Origin: Tubiluchus corallicola | Lineage: Eukaryota; Priapulida; Priapulimorpha; Priapulimorphida; Tubiluchidae | Direction: 5' to 3' | Length of the DNA: 37,809 nt | Assembly (NCBI GenBank): GCA_030141605.1 | Contig: JAQGDQ010002436.1 | Location: 1 to 37,809 of the forward strand | Shown here: piece by piece, positions 1 through 7,102 of the stretch | How positions within the stretch are numbered: the stretch's first letter is position 1 | Layout of the letters: every line of letters starts with the position of its first letter | Program-made: the position numbers and the translations under genes | The notes under the pieces: model-generated | What the model was told of the DNA's origin: nothing | What the model saw: the letters and a program-made list of their open reading frames with translations, nothing else | Databases searched by the model: none

Positions 1-2
1 GC

Positions 3-1259
3 GTGTTGAGGGTGCGATCTGATAATCTTCTGATAGAAAAAAAGATAGCTGATTATGAAAATATTTATGTGTTGGGGACTGGAAAAGCTACAGCAAGAAT
101 GGCAAAAGCTGTAGAGGAAATTCTGGGCGACTACATCACAAAAGGCTATATATGCGTGAAGTACTCTCATGTGGAGGAGTTGGAGCGTATCGAAATAGCT
201 GAAGCTGCCCATCCTGTGCCCGATGCTGCTGGAATAGAGGCGTCAAACACCATAGTAAAAATTGCAAAGTCTGCGACGAAAAAGGACTTGGTGATCAATC
301 TGATATCTGGCGGGGGTTCTGCTCTCTGTTGTTCTCCGTTTCAGGATGAAAACTATATGCTCACCCTCGAAGATAAACAGACGATGAGCAAGGTTCTTTT
401 GGGTTGTGGTGCTAGTATAAGCGAAATGAACTGCATCAGAAAACATATGTCAAACGTCAAAGGGGGAAGGCTACTGCAGCACATTGCACCCGCTACATCC
501 ATAAACCTCATATTGTCCGATGTTATCGGCGACAGGTTGGATACTATTGCCAGCGGTCTTACCAGTTTTGACAATACCACGTATCGGGATGCGTTGATGA
601 TCATCGACAAATACGACCTTGCGGACAAAATACCAGCCGATGTGCATCAATTGTTCCAGGATGGTGCCAGCGGTAAGGTGAAGGAGACCGTTAAGGAAGG
701 GGACGAAGTTCTCAACGGTGTGCACAACGTGATAATAGGGTCAAACCACCTCAGCACCATCGCTTCTTACAACAAAGCTGTGGAGCTTGGATACAATTCG
801 CTGGCTCTTACCAGCAGGTTTTATGGTGAGGCCAAAGAGGTTGTGAAGCTATTTTTGAGTGTGGGACAGGATATTGCTGAAAAAGATTTCCCCATAAGCC
901 TGCCGGCGTGCGTAATCATGGGTGGTGAGACGACGATTACCCTGAATGAGAAGGGGAAGGGCGGTAGAGTGCAGGAGATGTCGCTTGCTTTTCTCAGAGA
1001 ACTTCAAGGTGTCGATACAAATAGAGACAAACTGCATTTCTTGGCTGCGGCAACGGATGGAAATGACGGCCCTACGGATGCTGCCGGGGCTTTCGCCGAT
1101 TCTGAACTATTGGAGCTTGCTGAGAAGAAGGAGCTTGACATAAATAGACACTTGAAAAAGAATGATCCGTACCCATTCTTTGAGGAGATAGACGGATTGT
1201 TAAAGACTGGACCTACCAACACAAATGTTTGTGATATACATATACTCATAGTGAAATGA
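3..1259 (+). CDS. Glycerate 2-kinase (MOFRL family), 5' end cut by the window edge
   Basis: The protein phosphorylates D-glycerate to 2-phosphoglycerate, feeding lower glycolysis in the cytoplasm. The visible 418 residues carry the family's N-terminal glycine motif (GTGKA at residues 25-29) and the hallmark ISGGGSAL at 101-108. Near residue 308 is a GGETTIT stretch, followed by GGRVQEMSLAF, which is the C-terminal MOFRL domain. Family members usually have about 30-40 more residues before the GTGKA motif, so the GTG at position 3 is probably internal and the true start lies left of the window. The stop is TGA at 1257-1259. The next gene starts 52 bases on, on the same strand, so the two may share a transcript. 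The product 2-phosphoglycerate is also the product of GpmI, encoded further right, but the two genes are not in one operon. Confidence 0.9.
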   Translation: MLRVRSDNLLIEKKIADYENIYVLGTGKATARMAKAVEEILGDYITKGYICVKYSHVEELERIEIAEAAHPVPDAAGIEASNTIVKIAKSATKKDLVINLISGGGSALCCSPFQDENYMLTLEDKQTMSKVLLGCGASISEMNCIRKHMSNVKGGRLLQHIAPATSINLILSDVIGDRLDTIASGLTSFDNTTYRDALMIIDKYDLADKIPADVHQLFQDGASGKVKETVKEGDEVLNGVHNVIIGSNHLSTIASYNKAVELGYNSLALTSRFYGEAKEVVKLFLSVGQDIAEKDFPISLPACVIMGGETTITLNEKGKGGRVQEMSLAFLRELQGVDTNRDKLHFLAAATDGNDGPTDAAGAFADSELLELAEKKELDINRHLKKNDPYPFFEEIDGLLKTGPTNTNVCDIHILIVK

Positions 1260-1311
1260 TGGATATTTCTGCGAGAATGAGGCTTTTTATCTTTTTAAGG
1301 ACTGTAGGACT

Positions 1312-2580
1312 ATGATTCATATAAAAGTAGATGAACTGAGGCTCGGAGACGTTGTAATTAAGTGCGACAAGAGCGGAGTGAAGTTTCCGTATTATGGCAA
1401 GCCTTTGACCAATGTCAGGCATGTCAAAGAGCTGTTGAGGTCTAGCAATGTTGAGTATGTCTACATCAAGTCGTATTACGATCTTGAGCAACCAGAGACT
1501 ATTGATAAAAGTGACAGTCTTGAAAAGGACAAGGCTTTTGATAAAAGTGTAAAGGAACATATTGAGGACAACGCTGCTTCCATGAGCGACGAGTTTGTTG
1601 TCAGTATCGCCGAGGCAGAAAAACTTATGCGCATGCATAAGGACACTGTGTCCAAGACGAAAAATATCATGGAAGATGTCCGTATGGGCAATGCTCTTAA
1701 CACTTCAGAAGCAAAAGCTATGGTGAAGGAGCTTGTGGATGAGTGTATTCAAAATCCTGTGATATTCAGCAGTATGTCCAGGCTTAAGAGTTTTGACGAT
1801 TACACATTTGCCCATTCGTTGAATGTGTCGGTTATCTCGATCGCTTTGGGGAATCAGCTAAACTTTCAGGAAGATGAGCTGAAGGTCTTGGGCGAGGGTG
1901 CACTGCTGCACGATATTGGGAAGATGCGTGTGCCGAGTGAGATACTCAACAAACCCGGCAAGCTGGATGATGATGAGCTCGAAATTATGCACAAACATGT
2001 GATCTACGGTTATGACGTCATGAAGGAAGCTTCTGATGATGATTCCCAGAGGCAAAAGGAGATAATGGAGATAGTCATAGGTCACCATGAGCGGGCTGAC
2101 GGTTCCGGCTATCCTAGAAAGTTGAGCAAGAATGACATACATATGCTTGCGAAGATCGTCTCCATAGCGGATGCGTACGATGCCATGACCAGCGACAGAG
2201 TTTATCGAAAAGGGATGTTGCCTACGAAGGTGTTGCGTCTTATGTTGGACTGGAGCGAGTATCATTTCGATGGAGCCCTTATCAAGCTTCTTTTTAATGT
2301 TATTGGCATATTTCCGGTCAGTACTGTTGTGGTGTTGGATAGTGGTGAGATAGCTGTGGTTTTTGAGGTTAATGCCGATTCTCCCACGAGGCCCAAAGTA
2401 TTGCTCTGTTCTGACATTAACAGGGTGCCGATGCTTCCAGTTATGTGTGATTTGAGAATGAATGCGGACACGCCTTCGGGCAGATCTATAATTGCCCCTT
2501 TGGAGCCGTCTGAGGTTGGAATAGAGCCAAACAAATTGATCGAGAACTATATCAAGGGCAAAATGTTAAGCATGTATTAA
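1312..2580 (+). CDS. HD-GYP domain protein, probable cyclic di-GMP phosphodiesterase
   Basis: The 422-residue protein probably hydrolyses the second messenger cyclic di-GMP. The N-terminal 60 residues resemble the DUF3391-type domain often found before HD-GYP domains. The catalytic domain occupies roughly residues 150-330, with the metal-binding pair H200-D201 in HDIGK, the H258-H259-E260 cluster, and the diagnostic DGSGYP with G266-Y267-P268. All residues expected of an active enzyme are present. No membrane segment or receiver domain is visible, so it is probably soluble and its input signal unknown. The ATG is preceded by AAGGA at suitable spacing. The last 15 bases overlap the end of the convergent membrane-protein gene. 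HD-GYP proteins usually govern motility, biofilm or virulence traits; nothing nearby says which. Confidence 0.93.
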   Translation: MIHIKVDELRLGDVVIKCDKSGVKFPYYGKPLTNVRHVKELLRSSNVEYVYIKSYYDLEQPETIDKSDSLEKDKAFDKSVKEHIEDNAASMSDEFVVSIAEAEKLMRMHKDTVSKTKNIMEDVRMGNALNTSEAKAMVKELVDECIQNPVIFSSMSRLKSFDDYTFAHSLNVSVISIALGNQLNFQEDELKVLGEGALLHDIGKMRVPSEILNKPGKLDDDELEIMHKHVIYGYDVMKEASDDDSQRQKEIMEIVIGHHERADGSGYPRKLSKNDIHMLAKIVSIADAYDAMTSDRVYRKGMLPTKVLRLMLDWSEYHFDGALIKLLFNVIGIFPVSTVVVLDSGEIAVVFEVNADSPTRPKVLLCSDINRVPMLPVMCDLRMNADTPSGRSIIAPLEPSEVGIEPNKLIENYIKGKMLSMY

Positions 2581-3321
2581 CAGTGCCGTATTGACGAGTA
2601 TCACTACTGCGCTGAACAATCTGATGCTCACCATGGTCCTGATCTTTATTTTTTCATCCCTTTTTATGAGTTGTAGCGCATATGGCAATATACTGAATAT
2701 CAATACAGTTGCCGTGTACGTTGCGATTATGCCGAGAAGATACGAAAAAACCGAAACGACAATAACTTTGACATCAGGTGTAATCTGTCCATGGGTAGCG
2801 GCCAGGATGAATGGTATCGGCGTGAGGCCGGATATTGCCGTGAATATTTTGAACATAGACTTTTCAGAATAGGCGATATTCTTTGTATCATACTTCGCTG
2901 TTGCCGAGTAATACATCCAGCATTCTGCCATCATGAACAGACTCAATAGCAGCATAAAGTATAAGCCGGACTTTTCAAACAATGTGAACACGGTATTGAC
3001 AAACTCCGCATCCTGTGGAGTGGCAAGTATTGTAGTCAATATATAAATTATTGTTGTGGACAGGAGCATTAGTAGCGCTATCGCTGTAGGGACAAGTATC
3101 AGGAGTGGTACGGATAGTTTCCTAGAGCATGAAAATGCTGCGATATTTATAAGTCGGAAATCGAGCAGGGCAAAAAAGATGCCGGCTGTTGCAGAAAGTT
3201 TGAAAAGCTGATACAGATTTTCAGTGCTGCCAGCTCTCTCCGACAGGGTGACATCGTAGCTCGCGCTGCCGAATTGTGGTAAAAGCAGAAGATTTGAAAA
3301 TATGTCAAACAGATCTAGCAA
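2566..3321 (-). CDS. Polytopic membrane protein of unknown function
   Basis: I do not recognise this 251-residue protein. It contains about five or six hydrophobic segments, for example around residues 45-62, 72-97, 117-135, 160-178, 184-210 and 230-250, joined by short loops, so it is an integral inner-membrane protein. There are no obvious catalytic motifs. The start is TTG at 3321-3319; a GGAG ribosome site about nine bases upstream supports it over any internal ATG. It overlaps the convergent HD-GYP gene by 15 bases and is divergent from the first member of the paralogous family, with a 170-base spacer holding the promoters. A YIP1-like or transporter-related protein is possible, but I cannot support either. 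Confidence 0.72.
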   Translation of the reverse strand: MLDLFDIFSNLLLLPQFGSASYDVTLSERAGSTENLYQLFKLSATAGIFFALLDFRLINIAAFSCSRKLSVPLLILVPTAIALLMLLSTTIIYILTTILATPQDAEFVNTVFTLFEKSGLYFMLLLSLFMMAECWMYYSATAKYDTKNIAYSEKSMFKIFTAISGLTPIPFILAATHGQITPDVKVIVVSVFSYLLGIIATYTATVLIFSILPYALQLIKRDEKIKIRTMVSIRLFSAVVILVNTALLIHA

Positions 3322-3389
3322 TTCTGTCTCACTCCTATTAGGCTTCTTTCGTAACTCGAAGTATGTACAGATATAATACTTGTCTTTTG

Positions 3390-3419
3390 TTGTGTTTGTA
3401 AGCAGAATTGTGCTAGAAT
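3390..3419 (+). promoter_or_regulatory. Possible extended -10 promoter for the paralogous gene row
   Basis: TTGTGT at 3390-3395 and TAGAAT at 3414-3419 are separated by 18 bases, and the -10 is preceded by TG at 3411-3412, as in extended -10 sigma-70 promoters. It lies about 70 bases before the first paralogue, in the divergent spacer. A second TATAAT occurs at 3372-3377 but lacks a good -35. Pattern match only. Confidence 0.35.
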
Positions 3420-3491
3420 CACGTCATGCTTGTGTCAGGTATGCTTTAACGTGGGGGATGAGGCCTATCTGCTCAGGTTATGGAGAAAAAA

Positions 3492-4475
3492 ATGGGAAAT
3501 GAATTGTACGACTATGACGGTGAGAGTAGTTTGCAACAAGAACTACCGGAAGAGGAGCCGAGATCTGGACAAAAATGGATAAAATTGTTATTGCTTTTAG
3601 TTTTTTTGGTGGCTTGTGGTCTGATTTATGGGATGGTGTACTTCAAGATCAGAAACATCGTCTTTGGGAAGGTCGAAAGTTTTAAAGAATATGCGTATAC
3701 TTCTGCGGGGCTTGTTGTTGAAATTGACGATGTTAAATTCCGCATGTTTCCACGCTCGTTGACGATGTATGAAGTGTATTTTTTGCCTCTACCCGGAAGT
3801 TCATTCCCCACATTCATGATAGACAAAATGACTATAAATCGCCACGATGGCAGCCGAAGCTTCTTTGGATACCCCGCCTATCTTGATATGGATTTGGAGG
3901 GAATTATTCTTTACAACGAAGACGGCGTCAGTTACAACGGCATCGATGCGCACATGTCCATAGGATATGAATACGACAGAGCCACCGATACACTGGATCA
4001 CTACAAGCATGTGGTGGAGGTGCCTGGCTATTGTTCCTTCAACGCAAGCATAAAGTCCCAAGGTTTCCAGACCATTGAAGGGGAATACAGCAGTCTTTAC
4101 GACTTTTTGCACGCCTTAGAAAATATATATTTGCTCGAAATTGACATCGATTTTGACAATAAAGGGGTTGTTGAGATGCTTTTTGAACATATGTCCAGCA
4201 TGGAGGGGATGAGCGTTGATGAATATATGCAAAAGAGTCTCAGGAAGTTTCAGCAAGATATTATTCACTATAATCAGCACCCGCAAGATGCTGATATACA
4301 TCCCTTTCAAGCAGACTTTATACGTCAGTTGATGGAGTTTTATATCAATCCTGGGAATGTAGAGTTTAGGTTTGTTGCAGATAGTGGCTTGAGTGTTGCT
4401 GATGTTGTGGAGACATTTCCTCATGCACTGTTTCACCATGGAGATGTTCACATAGATGCTAATAGAGGGGACTAG
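3492..4475 (+). CDS. Membrane-anchored extracytoplasmic protein, paralogue 1 of 3
   Basis: This is an unrecognised protein of 327 residues. An acidic cytoplasmic tail of about 35 residues is followed by one strong membrane helix (the KLLLLLVFLVACGLIYGMVY region). The rest is a large domain that should face the periplasm. Three stretches match the two following paralogues. These are a Y-x-Y-D...LD-x-Y block, an IDIDF-D-x-G-V-x-EML block, and a C-terminal block with FYINPGNVEF then SGLSVADVVE. The start is ambiguous. An in-frame ATG at 3480 has only a weak ribosome site, while ATG 3492 has GGAG six bases upstream, so 3492 is chosen. The stretch after the anchor (VVEIDDVKFRMF) loosely recalls AsmA-like N-termini, but I would not assign the family. 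Confidence 0.75.
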   Translation: MGNELYDYDGESSLQQELPEEEPRSGQKWIKLLLLLVFLVACGLIYGMVYFKIRNIVFGKVESFKEYAYTSAGLVVEIDDVKFRMFPRSLTMYEVYFLPLPGSSFPTFMIDKMTINRHDGSRSFFGYPAYLDMDLEGIILYNEDGVSYNGIDAHMSIGYEYDRATDTLDHYKHVVEVPGYCSFNASIKSQGFQTIEGEYSSLYDFLHALENIYLLEIDIDFDNKGVVEMLFEHMSSMEGMSVDEYMQKSLRKFQQDIIHYNQHPQDADIHPFQADFIRQLMEFYINPGNVEFRFVADSGLSVADVVETFPHALFHHGDVHIDANRGD

Positions 4476-4640
4476 ATGGCAAAGAAGTGCAAACTCACAT
4501 GAATGACGTTGGCGGTAAAAAACTTCAGAAGGCGCTGGCATTGGCGTTAATCGGATGTCGTGGTTGAAACTGGAAATATAAAAGCATCGGCATTTAGCGA
4601 AGGTTTTCTGGTAAACTTCCTAGACTGTTGTTGGCTATAG
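4476..4640 (+). pseudogene. Degenerate remnant of a fourth paralogue
   Basis: Between paralogues 1 and 2 lies a broken relative. An ATG at 4499 opens a 22-codon reading frame rich in Lys then Ala/Leu, like the start of a membrane anchor, ending at TGA 4565-4567. In another frame, 4551-4637 encodes SDVVVETGNIKASAFSEGFL. This matches the region just after the anchor of paralogue 2 (AGVVVETGSVDVKLFSGEFA), including the identical VVVETG. That frame ends at TAG 4638-4640. The linker between anchor and motif is missing and everything downstream is gone, so this looks like a deletion-damaged gene copy. A ninth-codon stop in a third frame (ATG 4476) overlaps the 4499 start. Confidence 0.6.
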
Positions 4641-4645
4641 AGTTG

Positions 4646-4674
4646 TTGTAATTGCTGAGGAATAATGGTATAAG
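4646..4674 (+). promoter_or_regulatory. Possible sigma-70 promoter of paralogue 2
   Basis: TTGTAA at 4646-4651 and TATAAG at 4669-4674 are 17 bases apart, 45 bases before the paralogue 2 start. The match is 4 of 6 and 5 of 6 to consensus. It would let paralogue 2 be transcribed independently of paralogue 1 and of the remnant. Confidence 0.4.
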
Positions 4675-4719
4675 GAAGACCATACAAGATTTGATATTAA
4701 ACCGATTGGAGATTATGTA

Positions 4720-5736
4720 ATGCGTGAAAATAATGAGAGTGATCGTATGGATACCCAGAACGGCACCGGTGATATGGACGTTTTAGCCCAGGATGTTTCG
4801 AAAGAGGGCAAGAGTATGCTGAAGCCTTTGGCCTTCATTCTTGGTGGATTAGCCCTTGTTGGGGTAATCGGCTACTTTGTAGCTCACACAATCGCAAAAG
4901 GAAGGGTCGCAGAGCAGATGGCTGAAATCAGGAGCTATCTGGATGCCAATGCCGGTGTTGTGGTAGAAACCGGTAGTGTGGATGTGAAGCTTTTTAGCGG
5001 CGAGTTTGCCGTCAATGATATAACATTTGAGGGGCCTGAAGGAGAGGCCATTGCTGCCAGGATAGACAAGATGCTTGTCCGCAGCTTCAAAAAGGGGAGT
5101 AACAGCAAATTGCCTGTCTCTTTGGACATTGACTTTTTAGGGGTGACGTTTGGCGATTTGGAGGCGATGGTTTATATGTTTACTGGTGTGGAGATCCCGC
5201 CGGTAGTTTTTAATATTTCTTATGCATACAACTATGATGAGAAAGCTGACATAGTTGATGTGTACAAATATCGGATCTCTTCCCCCTCTTATGCGACGAT
5301 AGATATTAAGGCTAAATACTATGGCCTTAAAGAGTTGTTTGCTACTCTGCATGATGGCAATATATATGAATACATGGACGCTTTGGCCAGTGAAGTGGAT
5401 GTTTTAAGTATCGATTTTGCTCTCACTGATGATGGTTTTCTTGATACTATGTTCGAACTTTTGGCAGGTGCATACGGTGAGGAGCCATCGGCTGCGAATG
5501 AGATGCGCGAAGAGATCATAGAAGACCTTCGTAAGGAATTGGAGAATGAATATGGGTCAGAATTTGCCAAGGAGTTTGCGAGTGCTCTCATAGAGTATCT
5601 GAATAATCCGCAAAACCTTAAAATCTCATTCGAAGCAGATGAAGGCGTCAGCGTTACTGTGGTTGAGCTTTTGAGCTTTTTAACTGGAGGTGCGGACGCA
5701 GGATACGGTAGTTACTCCATAACCGTGAATGAGTAA
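4720..5736 (+). CDS. Membrane-anchored extracytoplasmic protein, paralogue 2 of 3
   Basis: This is a 338-residue protein of unknown function. It has a hydrophilic tail of about 38 residues, one membrane helix (LAFILGGLALVGVIGYFVAH), then a domain predicted to be extracytoplasmic. Right after the helix is VVVETGSVDVKLFSGEFAVND, of the type seen at the start of AsmA-like repeats, followed by beta-rich sequence. The shared family blocks are YNYDEKADIVDVY with SYATID about 13 residues later, then LSIDFALTDDGFLDTMF, then YLNNPQNLKISF with GVSVTVVELL. A strongly charged helical segment (about residues 255-290) separates the last two blocks. GGAG at 4708-4711 lies eight bases before the ATG. Next to P1 and P3 it probably arose by tandem duplication and divergence. 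No cysteines or catalytic motif stand out, so a structural, binding or lipid-transport role is more likely than an enzyme; this is inference. Confidence 0.78.
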   Translation: MRENNESDRMDTQNGTGDMDVLAQDVSKEGKSMLKPLAFILGGLALVGVIGYFVAHTIAKGRVAEQMAEIRSYLDANAGVVVETGSVDVKLFSGEFAVNDITFEGPEGEAIAARIDKMLVRSFKKGSNSKLPVSLDIDFLGVTFGDLEAMVYMFTGVEIPPVVFNISYAYNYDEKADIVDVYKYRISSPSYATIDIKAKYYGLKELFATLHDGNIYEYMDALASEVDVLSIDFALTDDGFLDTMFELLAGAYGEEPSAANEMREEIIEDLRKELENEYGSEFAKEFASALIEYLNNPQNLKISFEADEGVSVTVVELLSFLTGGADAGYGSYSITVNE

Positions 5737-5766
5737 ACCTTTTGAGGCTTTTTCTCTGTAGTTGAT

Positions 5767-5803
5767 AAAACCTTTGGCACATAGATATTTATGTGTCGGT
5801 TTT
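5767..5803 (+). terminator. Possible terminator hairpin after paralogue 2
   Basis: AAAACC (5767-5772) pairs with GGTTTT (5798-5803), and inside it CACATA (5778-5783) pairs with TATGTG (5790-5795) around a six-base loop. A T-run follows about 12 bases later, near 5817-5826. The stem is AT-rich and the T-run is not immediate, so this may be a weak terminator or just structured leader. The remainder of the 275-base spacer to paralogue 3 shows no gene. Confidence 0.35.
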
Positions 5804-6011
5804 GTCTGCCTGGGTTGTTTTTTTTTGGGCTCCAATGGCCTTACAGGCTAATAGTTGTCCGTAAGGATTGAAGAAGACGGGCTTTTAGGCGGGTTTTTTC
5901 GAAATAGTTGTTTTTGTGACGAAGGTGTTGTTTCTTTGCTTTGCACTGTCGAGGTTTGGGGCTTTATTTAATCTCGCCTAGTATATTTTTGGAGGTGTTC
6001 CTAGTATACCT

Positions 6012-6968
6012 ATGAAAGAACAGAATGCTGGCGATATTAGTGGCGGTGCTGGGCGTTATTTTTTTAGTGTTCGCAATGTTTTTGTTGTGTCGCTACTTAT
6101 CCCTGTTTTTTTGGCAGTTTTAGTATATGCCATACTCATGAATATTGCAGCCAATGAGATAAGCCATCGGTTCGCCTTCCTTGCGAAGTCTGGTCTTGAG
6201 AGTGGAATGTTCGTCACGTACGGTGATGTGTTGAGATCCCCTTTCAAAGGGGAAGTCCAGATAGACAACGTTACGATAGACTTGGCGGATGGAAGCACTG
6301 TCACTATAGGTAAAGTTTCTGTACAGAGGCGTTCGGCATTAGAAGCATTTAGGCCTAGCTTGGAGTCGTTACAGGTTCGCTTGCAGAATGTGCATGTTGA
6401 TCGCTTCGATGATTTTTTGGCAGAAAAGTTTGGCGAAGAGCACTTTGCGCTGCCGATCTATTTTGATGTCGGTATAGCTTACAAGTATGATTCCAAGCTT
6501 GCTACGTTGGACATTTACAATTTTGAGACTACCGTTAAGAATTACGCCACAATTAGTGGTAGTGCGTCCTTTTTTGGTCTTAATTACAGCTTTGCAAATG
6601 ACATCACGGACATTGTGCTCGATATGTACTTTGGGTTGGGGCTACGTGAGATTTATATAAATTTTGTAGATAACGGCGCCATGGATATGCTCACATCCTA
6701 TTTTGAGCAGCTTTATGGCAAGAGCGGCGATGATTTGGTGGAGCTAATGAAGATCCCTGTAGAGGGTGAGCTTTTGTACATGAACGAACTTGAAAAAGAG
6801 GTGTTCATGCCAATACTTGAGTTTATCGATGAGCCGGACACATTTAGCGTTAGCTACAGCGTCTTTGGGGGTATGACTTTGTTCGACATTATCAACGGCT
6901 ACAGTTATCCGGAAGACCTCATGAACTACGGTCGCTTGAAGATGATTGCAAACGGAAACGAATACTAA
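6012..6968 (+). CDS. Membrane-anchored extracytoplasmic protein, paralogue 3 of 3
   Basis: This 318-residue member of the local paralogous family has unknown function. About 20 residues precede one membrane helix (VFVVSLLIPVFLAVLVYAIL), then a predicted periplasmic domain. It is the most diverged copy but keeps the family blocks. These are YKYDSKLATLDIY with NYATIS about 10 residues later, IYINFVDNGAMDML with an LYGKS tail, and FIDEPDTFSVSY followed by GGMTLFDIINGY. The best ribosome site, GGAGGT at 5991-5996, lies an unusual 15 bases before the ATG. A nine-base direct repeat CCTAGTATA (5977-5985 and 6000-6008) brackets that site. Translation efficiency may therefore be low, or the true start may be a rarer codon. 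The next gene is transketolase, apparently unrelated. Confidence 0.75.
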   Translation: MKEQNAGDISGGAGRYFFSVRNVFVVSLLIPVFLAVLVYAILMNIAANEISHRFAFLAKSGLESGMFVTYGDVLRSPFKGEVQIDNVTIDLADGSTVTIGKVSVQRRSALEAFRPSLESLQVRLQNVHVDRFDDFLAEKFGEEHFALPIYFDVGIAYKYDSKLATLDIYNFETTVKNYATISGSASFFGLNYSFANDITDIVLDMYFGLGLREIYINFVDNGAMDMLTSYFEQLYGKSGDDLVELMKIPVEGELLYMNELEKEVFMPILEFIDEPDTFSVSYSVFGGMTLFDIINGYSYPEDLMNYGRLKMIANGNEY

Positions 6969-6991
6969 GCAGATTGTTGCTATTTTTTTTT
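6968..6991 (+). terminator. Weak terminator-like hairpin after paralogue 3
   Basis: AGCA (6968-6971) and TGCT (6978-6981) form a short four-pair stem around a six-base loop, followed at 6983-6991 by nine T residues. The stem is very short, so the T-run is the main evidence. It would close the paralogous row. Confidence 0.35.
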
Positions 6992-7007
6992 ATAAAGAGT
7001 GTACATT

Positions 7008-7038
7008 ACACCTGCTTTTATGGTTTGAAAGCTGGTGT
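7008..7038 (+). promoter_or_regulatory. Stem-loop in the transketolase leader
   Basis: ACACC-T-GCTTT (7008-7018) pairs with AAAGC-T-GGTGT (7028-7038): ten pairs with one T-T mismatch and a nine-base loop. No T-run follows, so it does not look like a terminator. It sits about 65 bases before the transketolase start and could be an mRNA leader structure or a protein-binding inverted repeat. Function is inferred only from position. Confidence 0.35.
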
Positions 7039-7102
7039 ATCCTAAGATAGATCGACCGATATTTTCTCTTTTTTGGTCAACCTGCTTTGAAGGGGGTATT
7101 TT

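Noticed and set aside
2591-2872. Plus-strand 93-codon frame after the HD-GYP gene.
   Set aside because: It is the complement of the membrane-protein gene on the minus strand, whose hydrophobic pattern and ribosome site are far stronger.
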